DNA of 64,000 nucleotides from Bacillota bacterium. GTDB lineage: Bacteria > Bacillota > Clostridia > Clostridiales > Caloramatoraceae. Below the pieces are notes generated by a model. That model did not search any database, had not been told where the DNA came from, and saw nothing but the letters and a program-made list of their open reading frames with translations. Numbering within the stretch: position 1 is the stretch's first letter; each line of letters starts with the position of its first letter. The position numbers were made by a program, and so were the translations under genes. Below are positions 44,390-52,774 of this stretch, piece by piece. The stretch covers positions 1 to 64,000 of the forward strand of contig JAEWEN010000012.1 of the NCBI GenBank assembly GCA_023389275.1, in the 5' to 3' direction.

Positions 44390-45778
44390 TTATTTAAAAT
44401 GTTTTCTAACAGATCTTGTTGTCCATTCCCCTAATTCAGTTATTTTCATATGCTTCATTCCCCTAACATATGTTATTAAGTCATTTCCTATAGGATCTGT
44501 CCATTTTGAAGTTATTTCTTTATCCTTAGATATAATACCTATTATACTAGCTATTTGAGCTGCATTACAGTCTACATCTTGACCAGTCATGGCACTTATA
44601 TACATAGTTTCGTCAAAGCTTCCATTTCCAAACCAAAGTGATACAATTTCTGATGCTGCATTTGGATAAGCATGAATCCAGTTATATTCTTCAAACTTTT
44701 TCTCACATTCTCTCCATGCTTTTTCCCACTCACCATGCTCTTTGCACTTATCAAGGGAAAACTTAACTACATCATAATATTCACTATCCTGTGGAATAGC
44801 ATTTATTGCTTTTTCAACTATAACTTTTACATCACTTTCTACATATGCAAGTGATACCATAACAGCATTAAAAATTTCTCCAAGTACGCCATTGTTATGA
44901 TGTGAAATTACGCCATCAATAAATGCAAGTCTAGCTGCTTCATATGGATTTCCTGGAGCTACCATTCCGCAAATAGCTCCTCTCATTTGAGCACCAATCC
45001 ACTCTCTCCATGGATTATTAAAATATCCACTTTCAGGTGGGTATACACCAAGTCTTATATTTTTAAGTGCTATGTCTTCTGCAGACCATCCACCTGGAAC
45101 TAAAGCAACCCATTCATGGGCAATATCAACTGAAGTCACGTTAAATCCTTTGTCATCGAAAGCCTTTAAAAATGCTAGTTCATAAGTTATGTCATCATTA
45201 TAAGTATTTGGCTTTCTAATATATTCTCTTACTTCTCCAAAAGTTTCTCTTAGCTTATCAGTAGTATAGCCTTCAAGTGCAGTTCCAAATGCTCCTCCAC
45301 ATATTTGGGCTAACCATCCATAATAAGTTCTTTCTTCAAAGTCTTTAGAGTTTATATCTACCTTATCATATGAGTCAAACTTTGCCTTTTTAGCATACTG
45401 TTCAAATGTTTCATAAGTAGCATATTCCCAGTACTTATGACCTTCTATTTTAGGGCATTTTGAAAGTTCATAAAATACCTTAGCAGTTATTTTATTAAGC
45501 TCTGCCATGTTGTCTTCTTTTAAAGCTTTTAGTCCTTCCTCTATAAGGTCTTCTGCTTTTGTAACATCATAACCCATGTTATACATTGATTGTATACCAC
45601 CAATTATAACTCTTTCTGGAGCTCCTGAGCCTGGTACATTACTTGACCATAAAAGCTTTACTTTAGCATCTTCACTAAAGCTAGTATCCTCCATTGCATC
45701 CCAAGTTTGTTCTTCCTCAGATAATATAACTGGTACTGCATTATCAGTTAGCTCTCTTTCGTATTCCCATGCCTTCAT
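44390..45778 (-). CDS. ADP-ribosylglycohydrolase (DraG/ARH) family protein with extra N-terminal domain
   Basis: A 462-aa protein. The DraG-type fold starts near residue 150: CGGAFGTALEG (160-170), NDDITYEL with metal ligands Asp195/Asp196, MRGAICGMVAPGNP, HHNNGVLGEI, and the second metal motif TGQDVDCNAA (Asp401/Asp403). About 150 residues of unassigned helical sequence precede it. DraG/ARH enzymes cleave ADP-ribose N- or O-glycosidic bonds with two Mg ions. Lying among nucleoside hydrolases and a nucleoside importer, it may hydrolyse ADP-ribosyl, NAD-derived or nucleoside-like substrates for salvage. It is 29 nt from the preceding gene. Substrate is inference. Confidence 0.82.
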   Translation of the reverse strand: MKAWEYERELTDNAVPVILSEEEQTWDAMEDTSFSEDAKVKLLWSSNVPGSGAPERVIIGGIQSMYNMGYDVTKAEDLIEEGLKALKEDNMAELNKITAKVFYELSKCPKIEGHKYWEYATYETFEQYAKKAKFDSYDKVDINSKDFEERTYYGWLAQICGGAFGTALEGYTTDKLRETFGEVREYIRKPNTYNDDITYELAFLKAFDDKGFNVTSVDIAHEWVALVPGGWSAEDIALKNIRLGVYPPESGYFNNPWREWIGAQMRGAICGMVAPGNPYEAARLAFIDGVISHHNNGVLGEIFNAVMVSLAYVESDVKVIVEKAINAIPQDSEYYDVVKFSLDKCKEHGEWEKAWRECEKKFEEYNWIHAYPNAASEIVSLWFGNGSFDETMYISAMTGQDVDCNAAQIASIIGIISKDKEITSKWTDPIGNDLITYVRGMKHMKITELGEWTTRSVRKHFK

Positions 45779-45807
45779 TGATACTACCTCCGACTTAGTA
45801 ATAAGTA

Positions 45808-46746
45808 TTACATCTTCTCATAATAATTTAGCATATTTTCCATCATTTTTACAAATTTTTGTCTGTCTGTATCTAGTGCAACATTTACGTTTTTATTAAG
45901 TTTTTTAACATCATCCATATCAACAACTGTTTTTCCTCTAGTTACTTCCCCAACAGTTTCTATATCAACATGATATTTATTACATGTAATTACACTAGGA
46001 TCTATTACAGCAGCTACTGCTGTAGGATCGTGCATTATTATTCCGTCATGTACATAATTTTTACAAATTTCTTCAGTGTATTTAAGAAGCTTTATAGCTG
46101 TTTTTACTTTATCTGATTTATAATTTTTAGCTAAATTATCAACTTCTTCTCCTGTAAAATATGATTTGTGAGTTGCATCAAGACCTACCATAGTTAATGG
46201 TATTCCTGACTCAAAAACCTTTTTAGCAGCTTCTGGGTCAACATATATATTAAATTCTGCAGCAGGAGTTGTATTTCCACCTCTAGCTGCTCCACCCATT
46301 AATGTTATGTGTTTAATTTTATCTTTTATTTCTGGATATTTTAAAAGTGCAACTGCAATATTAGTTAAAGGTCCAAGAGCTATTATATGAAGCTCACCAT
46401 TTGCATTGTCTACTTCTTCTTTTATTGTGTCTACTGCATCTTTTTCATAAAAGCTTTTTTTAGAAGCAGGTAATATAACATCACCTATTCCACTTTCTCC
46501 ATGTACATAATCAGCTATAGTAAGGCTTCTCATTAAAGGACCGTTAGCTCCTTTAGCTACTTTTATATCAAATCCAAGATAATCAATAAGGTTTAGTGCA
46601 TTACTTGCTGTTTTATCAAGTGAAACGTTTCCACCTACTACTGTTATTGCTTTTACATCAAGTTCTTTGTGTGAAAGTGCAAGATATATAGCTAATGCAT
46701 CATCTACACCTGGATCACAATCTATAAGTATAGGCATTTTATTCAT
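45808..46746 (-). CDS. Nucleoside hydrolase (IunH family), copy 2
   Basis: Splits ribonucleosides into base and ribose. 312 aa with the Ca-site motif ILIDCDPGVDDALAI (residues 6-20), ITLMGGAA, FNIYVDPEAAKKV, and the C-terminal HDGIIMHDPTAVAAV with the Asp/His pair. AAGGAGG is 7 nt before ATG. Paralogue of the upstream gene; divergence in the active-site loop suggests that the two differ in base preference. Confidence 0.94.
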   Translation of the reverse strand: MNKMPILIDCDPGVDDALAIYLALSHKELDVKAITVVGGNVSLDKTASNALNLIDYLGFDIKVAKGANGPLMRSLTIADYVHGESGIGDVILPASKKSFYEKDAVDTIKEEVDNANGELHIIALGPLTNIAVALLKYPEIKDKIKHITLMGGAARGGNTTPAAEFNIYVDPEAAKKVFESGIPLTMVGLDATHKSYFTGEEVDNLAKNYKSDKVKTAIKLLKYTEEICKNYVHDGIIMHDPTAVAAVIDPSVITCNKYHVDIETVGEVTRGKTVVDMDDVKKLNKNVNVALDTDRQKFVKMMENMLNYYEKM

Positions 46747-46758
46747 TGATTTTCCTCC

Positions 46759-47679
46759 TTAGTTATAGCTTTTCATAGCTTCTACTAACATATCTACAAA
46801 TTTTTCTCTATCTACATCTAATAATACATCTACATTTTTAACTTCAGCTTTGTAGTTTGCTACAGTACATCCTAGTGTATGTTCTCCTTTTGTTTCTACA
46901 TCTACTTTAGCTTTTTTTGTAGTAAATATATCAGGGTTTATAAGATATGCTACTGCACATGGATCATGTAAAGGGCTTCCTTCAAATCCCATGTCCATAT
47001 GGAACTTTTCGAAAAAGTCCATAAGCTCTGCAACCATAACAGCTACTTTGTTACCTACGCTTCTAATTCTTTCAGTATCTTCTTTATATATTAAAGCTTT
47101 ATGTGTAACATCAAGTCCTGCCATAGCTATTTTAATTCCTGAATCAAAAACTATTTTTGCAGCTTCAGGGTCTACTAATATATTAAACTCTGCTGATGGA
47201 GTCCAGTTACCAAGGTCAGCTGCTCCACCCATTAAGCTTATCATTTCAATTTTATCTTTAAGTTGTGGGTATGCAAGTAAAAATCTTGCTATATTTGTTA
47301 ATGCTCCTGTTGGAACAAGTGTTATTTTCTCATCTGATTCTGAAACTATTTTTGCAATAAGCTCTACAGCTTCCTCTTTAACTATATCAAGAGTTGGCTC
47401 TCCAAGGTCTGGACCATCAAGGCCTGTTTCTCCATGAACCTCTGGAGCTATTATAAGATCTCTCATTAAAGGTTTATCTGCTCCTTTAGCTATAGGAGCG
47501 TTTATTCCTGCATAGCTTAAAACTTTACGAGCGTTTAAAACTGTTTTTTCAAGAGTTTGGTTTCCACCAACTATTGTTACAGCTTTAACGTCTAATTTTT
47601 CACTTGCAAAAGCTAAAACTAAGGCTATTGCATCATCATGTCCTGGATCACAATCTATTATAATTGGTCTTTTTTTCAT
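46759..47679 (-). CDS. Nucleoside hydrolase (IunH family), copy 1
   Basis: 306-aa inosine-uridine-preferring type nucleoside N-ribohydrolase: IIIDCDPGHDDAIALVLA (6-23), ISLMGGAADLGN, FNILVDPEAAKIV and GSPLHDPCAVAYL. Cytoplasmic. Starts 12 nt after the permease gene. Together with its paralogue it would convert imported nucleosides to free bases; adenine would then go to the deaminase encoded at 52775-54589. Confidence 0.94.
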   Translation of the reverse strand: MKKRPIIIDCDPGHDDAIALVLAFASEKLDVKAVTIVGGNQTLEKTVLNARKVLSYAGINAPIAKGADKPLMRDLIIAPEVHGETGLDGPDLGEPTLDIVKEEAVELIAKIVSESDEKITLVPTGALTNIARFLLAYPQLKDKIEMISLMGGAADLGNWTPSAEFNILVDPEAAKIVFDSGIKIAMAGLDVTHKALIYKEDTERIRSVGNKVAVMVAELMDFFEKFHMDMGFEGSPLHDPCAVAYLINPDIFTTKKAKVDVETKGEHTLGCTVANYKAEVKNVDVLLDVDREKFVDMLVEAMKSYN

Positions 47680-47691
47680 ATTGTCCTCCTA

Positions 47692-48612
47692 CTACTTTAA
47701 TTTATTAGCTTTTTTATTTTTACTAACTGAATAAAGAACAAGTCCTATAATTGTAGTTAAATAAGGAATCATTTGTACAAACTCAGCTGGCACTCTAAGT
47801 GATTGTAGTGAGTTTGATAGTGCATCAGCAAAACCGAATACTAATGATGCTAAAAATGTTCCAATAGGAGTTCCACGTCCCATAGCCTCAGCAGCAAGTG
47901 CTATAAATCCTCTACCTGCTGTCATATTGTTTGAAAACATTGAAAGGTATCCCATTGACATATAAGCACCTGCAAGTCCTGCTAAAACCCCACTTATTAT
48001 AAGAGCTTTATATTGAACCTTAATAACGCTTATACCAACAGAACTAGCTGAGTGTGAAGCTTCTCCAACTGCTCTAATTCTAAGTCCTGTAGGAGTTTTA
48101 TATAAAAAGTAAGCAACTACAAATACCATTATTATAGAAATGTAAGTTAGTAAGTTGTGTCCTGATAAAATTTTTCCTAAAACAGGTATTTTATCTATTA
48201 AAGGTATTGTAATTTGAGGAACTGTTAAACTATGAAGTGAAGTTGAAGCTCCTCTATCACCTGAAACTACATACATTAAAAATACTGTTCCACCTGTTGC
48301 AAATAAGTTAAGAGCAATACCACCTAAAATAATATCTGTTTTTAAGTTAAGTGAAAAGTATGCAAGTGCTAGTGCCATTAAAGCTCCTGCAAGCATTGCA
48401 GATAAAACTCCAATTGTAGCACTTTGAGTAAATGCACTTCCTATAACTCCAACTAAAGCAGACATAAGCATTATACCTTCAAGACCTATATTTACAACTC
48501 CAGCTTTATTTGATATTAAAGCTGCAAGAGCTGCAAATAATATTGGGGTTGTAACTCTGATTACTGAGTAACCAAATTCAGCTGAAAATATTAAATTTAG
48601 TACATCACTCAT
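47692..48612 (-). CDS. Nucleoside ABC transporter permease, NupQ-like
   Basis: A 306-aa integral membrane protein of the BPD_transp_2 (LivH/RbsC) family with about nine helices. The N-terminal block ATPILFAALAALISNKAGVVNIGLEGIML-type sequence (SNKAGVVNIGLEGIML) is the hallmark of BMP-type nucleoside permeases. FIALAAEAMGRGTPIGTFLA is near the C-terminus. Pairs with the upstream permease as a heterodimer. One nt separates it from that gene. Confidence 0.93.
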   Translation of the reverse strand: MSDVLNLIFSAEFGYSVIRVTTPILFAALAALISNKAGVVNIGLEGIMLMSALVGVIGSAFTQSATIGVLSAMLAGALMALALAYFSLNLKTDIILGGIALNLFATGGTVFLMYVVSGDRGASTSLHSLTVPQITIPLIDKIPVLGKILSGHNLLTYISIIMVFVVAYFLYKTPTGLRIRAVGEASHSASSVGISVIKVQYKALIISGVLAGLAGAYMSMGYLSMFSNNMTAGRGFIALAAEAMGRGTPIGTFLASLVFGFADALSNSLQSLRVPAEFVQMIPYLTTIIGLVLYSVSKNKKANKLK

Positions 48613-48613
48613 T

Positions 48614-49684
48614 TTACTTTTCCCCCTTAGCTTGTTGTTTAGAATCTTTTACTATCATTTTGTGTTTATATTTTGCAAGGAATCTTTGTGCTGCAATAAG
48701 CATAATCATAATTGCTTGTATAACTATAATAACCTCACTTGGAACATCAGTACTTCTTGACATAACATCTGCTCCAACTCTTAAGTATGCTAAGAATATT
48801 GCTCCTATTGGAACAAATATTGGGTTGTTTTTAGCAAGTATAGCAACTAGTATACCGTCAAAACCAGTTCCTGGTAGTGCTTGCCATTGGAATCTTTCAT
48901 ACATTCCCATCATTTCAGTTGCTCCACCAATTCCAGCTAAAGCTCCACCTATGATTTGTGAATATATTATAACTTTTGCAGTGTTTATTCCTGAATACTC
49001 TGCAAATCTAGCATTTAAACCAGTCATTCTAATTGAATAACCCCATTTACTTCTGTATAAGAATAAGTAAGTTAAAATTATAGCTACTATTGCTAATATA
49101 AGACCAAAGTGAAGTCTAGTTCCTGGAACCATAACTGGAAGCTTTGCTGACTCACTAAATAAGTAAGAAGCCATAGAACCTGCATTTTCATCTCTTAATA
49201 TGTAGTTTATAACATATAATCCAGCATATAATAATACATAGTTAAGCATTAAAGATGAAACAAACTCGTCTGCTTTCCACTTTGACTTTAAAAGACCTGG
49301 AATAAGTCCTGCAAGACCTCCGATAAATCCTCCAAATATAATTGCTACAGCTGGATGAATTCCCATTGGTAATGCTACTTTTATTGCTATATAAGCTGCT
49401 GCAACTCCTCCTATAAAGAAGCCTCCTTCAGCTATCATGTTAAATTGTTTCGCTTGAAACATTATACATACTGCAAGACCTGTAAATATAAAAGGAATTG
49501 CCATTTCTATTACATTTGAAAATCTTTTAAATGAAGCTAAAGGACCTAATAAAAATTTATTTAATGCCTCAGCAGGGTCATCACTTACAAGTGTAATAAG
49601 AAGTACTGCAAGTATTAACGCTATTGATATTGCAACTAAGGTTCTAATAGCTTCAAATAAAAGTCCTTTTCCCTTACTTTTCAT
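48614..49684 (-). CDS. Nucleoside ABC transporter permease, NupP-like
   Basis: A 356-aa permease of the same family, about nine or ten helices: AIPFIFTGLAVCIMFQAKQFNMIAEGG-type motif (QAKQFNMIAEGGFFIGG) and a GIHPAVAIIFGGFIGGLAGL stretch. GTGFDGILVAILAKNNP is the coupling region. Overlaps the ATPase gene by 11 nt. Second membrane subunit of the importer. Confidence 0.93.
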   Translation of the reverse strand: MKSKGKGLLFEAIRTLVAISIALILAVLLITLVSDDPAEALNKFLLGPLASFKRFSNVIEMAIPFIFTGLAVCIMFQAKQFNMIAEGGFFIGGVAAAYIAIKVALPMGIHPAVAIIFGGFIGGLAGLIPGLLKSKWKADEFVSSLMLNYVLLYAGLYVINYILRDENAGSMASYLFSESAKLPVMVPGTRLHFGLILAIVAIILTYLFLYRSKWGYSIRMTGLNARFAEYSGINTAKVIIYSQIIGGALAGIGGATEMMGMYERFQWQALPGTGFDGILVAILAKNNPIFVPIGAIFLAYLRVGADVMSRSTDVPSEVIIVIQAIMIMLIAAQRFLAKYKHKMIVKDSKQQAKGEK

Positions 49685-51227
49685 AAATAACTCTCCTTAT
49701 TTCTTCTTCTGATTGCTTTTTAAGACCTAGCATATAAAGTCCAAGTTCTTCCTCTGTTATTTCACTTGTATCTTTAAAGTATGCAGTGATTTCTCCACCA
49801 TACATAACTATTAAACTATCACTTAATTCCATAACCTCATTAAGGTCTGCTGATACAAGTAAAATTCCAACTCCATCATCACGAAGTTCAACTAATCTAT
49901 TTCTTATAAAAGTTGCTGCCCCAATATCGATTCCTCTTGTTGGTTGGTCTGCAACTAAAAACTTAGGATTTGATGAAAACTCTCTTGCAACTACAACTTT
50001 TTGTATATTACCACCTGATAACATTCCAACACCTTGATCTGGAGAATCACATTTTACTTTATAATCAACAACAAGTTGTTTTGCCATTTCCTTTATTTTT
50101 TTCATATTTAAAAGGATACCTTTTTTAATTTCTTTTGAATCTATTCTCTCAGAAATTAAGTTATCTTGAATTGTTGCAGCAGCTGCTGCTCCAAGTATCA
50201 TTCTATCTTCTGGAATGTGTGAAGTTCCTATATTTCTTATGCCTTTTATGTCAAGGTTTTTAATGCTTTTATTATCTATAATAATATCTCCATGTGAAAT
50301 CTTTTTAAGACCTGTAATTAATTCAACAAGTTCACCTTGGCCATTTCCTTCTACTCCAGCTATACCTAAAATTTCACCTTTTCTAATTGAAAGTGAAATA
50401 TCATTTAGAAGTTTTTTACCTGAATCATCTAAGCAAGTAACATTTTTAACATCTACTATACTTTCTTTAGGATTTGCCTTAGTTTTGTTTACTTTTATAA
50501 CTACATCTCTTCCAACCATAAGCCTTGATATATCTTCTTGTGTTACATCTTTAACGTCATATGTTCCAACACTTCTACCATTTCTCATAATAGTAATTCT
50601 GTTACATATTTGCTTTATTTCCTTAAGTTTGTGTGAAATAAATATTATAGTGTGTCCATTGTTTTTAAGTCCAACAAGCTCTTCAAATAGTTCTTTTGTT
50701 TCCTGTGGAGTTAAAACTGCTGTTGGCTCATCTAGTATAAGAATTTTAGCACCTCTTATAAGGGCTTTTAGTATTTCTATTTTTTGTTTAGTTCCAACTG
50801 TTAAATCTTCAACTTTAGCTCTAGGGTCTACTTTTAGGTTATATTTTTTTGAAACTTCTTCAGTCATTTTAACTGCTTTTTCAAAGTCTATAGATAAACC
50901 TTTTTTAGGCTCCATTCCTAAAACCATGTTTTCTGCAACAGTTAATGATGGAACTAACATAAAGTGTTGATGAACCATTCCTATACCTTTTTCAATTGCT
51001 ACTGTAGGAGATGGTATACTAACCTTTTCTCCTTTTAAAAATATTTCTCCATCATCTGGAGTTTCTATTCCAAATAGCATTTTCATTAATGTACTTTTAC
51101 CAGCACCGTTTTCTCCCATTAGAGAATGTATTTCTCCTTCTTTAACTGAAAAATCAACATTCTCATTAGCTACTATACCGTTTGGATAAACTTTCCTTAT
51201 CCCTTTCATAACTAAAATATCTGACAT
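49674..51227 (-). CDS. Nucleoside ABC transporter ATPase (two nucleotide-binding domains), NupO-like
   Basis: A 517-aa double ATPase as in RbsA/NupO. Domain 1: Walker A GENGAGKST (39-47), Q-loop MVHQHFMLV (characteristic of BMP-type nucleoside importers), LTVGTKQKIEI in place of the classical signature, Walker B ILILDEPTAVLTP. Domain 2 (about 260-500) has GVEGNGQGE where Walker A should be, lacking the Lys-Ser/Thr pair, but keeps the signature LSGGNIQK. This asymmetry is normal for the family. It follows bmpA after a 92-nt gap containing a hairpin terminator. Confidence 0.94.
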   Translation of the reverse strand: MSDILVMKGIRKVYPNGIVANENVDFSVKEGEIHSLMGENGAGKSTLMKMLFGIETPDDGEIFLKGEKVSIPSPTVAIEKGIGMVHQHFMLVPSLTVAENMVLGMEPKKGLSIDFEKAVKMTEEVSKKYNLKVDPRAKVEDLTVGTKQKIEILKALIRGAKILILDEPTAVLTPQETKELFEELVGLKNNGHTIIFISHKLKEIKQICNRITIMRNGRSVGTYDVKDVTQEDISRLMVGRDVVIKVNKTKANPKESIVDVKNVTCLDDSGKKLLNDISLSIRKGEILGIAGVEGNGQGELVELITGLKKISHGDIIIDNKSIKNLDIKGIRNIGTSHIPEDRMILGAAAAATIQDNLISERIDSKEIKKGILLNMKKIKEMAKQLVVDYKVKCDSPDQGVGMLSGGNIQKVVVAREFSSNPKFLVADQPTRGIDIGAATFIRNRLVELRDDGVGILLVSADLNEVMELSDSLIVMYGGEITAYFKDTSEITEEELGLYMLGLKKQSEEEIRRVIYEK

Positions 51228-51276
51228 TTTTGCACCTCATATTTTAAAAGTGAATTTTCAAAAAAGCTCTTTAAAA

Positions 51277-51310
51277 AGATTTAGACCTTTAAAAGGTCTA
51301 AATCTAAATT
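51277..51310 (-). terminator. Internal terminator between the binding-protein gene and the transporter genes
   Basis: AGATTTAGACCTTT / AAAGGTCTAAATCT is a perfect 14-bp stem, followed on the minus strand by TTTTT. It falls inside the operon just past the binding-protein gene, so only part of the transcripts would continue into the ATPase and permeases. Confidence 0.8.
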
Positions 51311-51319
51311 TTAATTTAA

Positions 51320-52432
51320 TTACTTAACTGAATTTCTTATTTCATTAAGTTTTTCTGTATTCATACCCATTGCTGAGTCTACTTTTATTTCTCCGTTTAC
51401 AACCTTATTTTCAAGATCTTTTACGTAGTTTCTTATATCTTCTGGAACATTTTTAGTGTAGTATTCATTGTCACAAATACCAATTGCTCCTTCTTTAATT
51501 CCAAGGTTTTCAGCTTTACCCCATGGAAGTTTTCCTTGAAGATGTAAGTCAATCGCTCTTACTAATGAATTGTCAACTCTTTTAAATACAGAGTTTAATA
51601 TTAAGTTAGCTATTTGAGGATCCTTTTCTGAATACTCAAGTGATTGATCTTTATCTACACCTATAAGGTATTTATTAGCTTCTTTCCCAGCTTGAATAAC
51701 CCCATCACCAGCTAGTGATGCTACTTGGAATACAAGGTCTGCTTTATTGTTGTATTGAGCTAAAGCCATTTCCTTAGCTTTACCAGTATTTACAAAGTCT
51801 CCAACATAAGAAGTTAAAACTTTTATATCTGGAGTTGCCATTTTAGCTCCTTGAATATATCCTACAAGGAAATCGTTTATAACTGGTGAATCTGTACCAC
51901 CAACAAATCCTATAGTTTTTTCTGGGTTAGCTTGTGGCATTGATGAAGTTGTTACCTTACCAGCTAAAGCTCCTGCAAGGAATGATCCTTCATTTTGCTT
52001 ATAGTTTATTGAGTAAACATTTTCAAGTCCTAATTTTTCATAATCAACTTCTGCATCAAATATGATGTATTTTTTATCTGGATTTTCTTTAGCTACTTTT
52101 TCAAGTGGCTCTTTTAATTGCCAAGTTCCTACTATTATAATATCCCAATCTTCTTGTGATAAATCTTCTAGAGCTGGAAGCCATTTACTTGAATCTACTC
52201 CACCCTCTATGTATTTAGTTTCAGCGCCAAATTTCTTTTCTATTTCTTTAAGTCCATTATCTGCTGAATCGAAAAATGATTTATCCCCTTTGCTACCATT
52301 TGCATAGTAAACAATCTTTAGTTTTTCTTCTCCACCTGCTGTTTTACCTGACTCATCTTTTGAACCACATCCTGTTAAAACAACACTTAGAGAAAGTATT
52401 AGTACAACTACAAGGCTTAATAGTTTTTTCAC
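51320..52432 (-). CDS. BMP-family nucleoside-binding lipoprotein
   Basis: A 370-aa substrate-binding lipoprotein of the BmpA/PnrA/NupN (Med) family. Signal peptide MKKLLSLVVVLILSLSVVL with lipobox LTGC (Cys22). It has GSKGDKSFFDSADNGLKEIE, the family's SFND-like start, and TIGFVGGTDSPVINDFLVGY. Start is GTG at 52432, 8 nt after GGAGG. First gene of the nucleoside operon; PnrA-type members bind purine nucleosides, which fits the hydrolases downstream. Confidence 0.94.
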   Translation of the reverse strand: MKKLLSLVVVLILSLSVVLTGCGSKDESGKTAGGEEKLKIVYYANGSKGDKSFFDSADNGLKEIEKKFGAETKYIEGGVDSSKWLPALEDLSQEDWDIIIVGTWQLKEPLEKVAKENPDKKYIIFDAEVDYEKLGLENVYSINYKQNEGSFLAGALAGKVTTSSMPQANPEKTIGFVGGTDSPVINDFLVGYIQGAKMATPDIKVLTSYVGDFVNTGKAKEMALAQYNNKADLVFQVASLAGDGVIQAGKEANKYLIGVDKDQSLEYSEKDPQIANLILNSVFKRVDNSLVRAIDLHLQGKLPWGKAENLGIKEGAIGICDNEYYTKNVPEDIRNYVKDLENKVVNGEIKVDSAMGMNTEKLNEIRNSVK

Positions 52433-52455
52433 AGATACTACCTCCTAAGAATATT

Positions 52456-52482
52456 GTTAAACGTTTTACTAAATCGTTTAAC
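52456..52482. promoter_or_regulatory. LacI-type operator of the nucleoside operon
   Basis: GTTAAACG, 11 nt, CGTTTAAC: a perfect 8-bp inverted repeat with CG steps, as expected for LacI-family sites. The left half extends as GTTAAACGTTTTAC, itself close to a CG-centred palindrome. It overlaps the predicted transcription start, the position for a repressor. The LacI gene at the operon end is the natural candidate. Confidence 0.65.
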
Positions 52483-52485
52483 CAT

Positions 52486-52514
52486 ATTTTAATGTATTAA
52501 ATATTAAAAATCAA
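52486..52514 (-). promoter_or_regulatory. Promoter of the nucleoside operon
   Basis: On the minus strand TTGATT (52514-52509), 17 nt and TAAAAT (52491-52486). Predicted start is near 52479, within the operator. Confidence 0.68.
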
Positions 52515-52715
52515 TAGTAAATGTTTAAAAATATATCATTTTATTATAATAATATAATATTTTCAAACAAAATATATAGTATACAAAATATATGTGCTAT
52601 ACTATTACATTTTTTATTACAAATTTTCAAATTTCTTGAATACATGATTTTAATATTTTATATAATCTATTATTTCCCTATTTCTTTTATTATATTTATA
52701 AAATTATACAAATAA
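52515..52715. other. AT-rich spacer without recognised genes
   Basis: Between the nucleoside promoter and the adenine deaminase terminator I see only A/T-rich sequence. A 64-codon plus-strand open frame (52521-52715) is low-complexity Ile/Phe/Tyr and lacks a ribosome-binding site. Confidence 0.6.
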
Positions 52716-52753
52716 AAAAGAAACCTATTCTTTGTAAGTAACAGGTTTCTTTT
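52716..52753 (-). terminator. Terminator of the adenine deaminase gene
   Basis: AAAAGAAACCT / AGGTTTCTTTT is an 11-bp stem with a 16-nt loop, followed on the minus strand by TTATTTG. It lies about 22 nt past the stop. Confidence 0.78.
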
Positions 52754-52774
52754 AAATAAAAATTTTTAATTTAT

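Noticed and set aside
50215..50970. 251-codon open frame on the strand opposite the nucleoside ATPase gene
   Set aside because: Lies wholly inside a clear ABC ATPase gene; Ser/Leu/Ile-rich shadow translation without a start signal.
52521..52715. 64-codon plus-strand open frame in the spacer between the nucleoside operon and adenine deaminase
   Set aside because: Low-complexity Ile/Phe/Tyr translation, no ribosome-binding site, and it runs into the terminator; expected by chance in AT-rich DNA.
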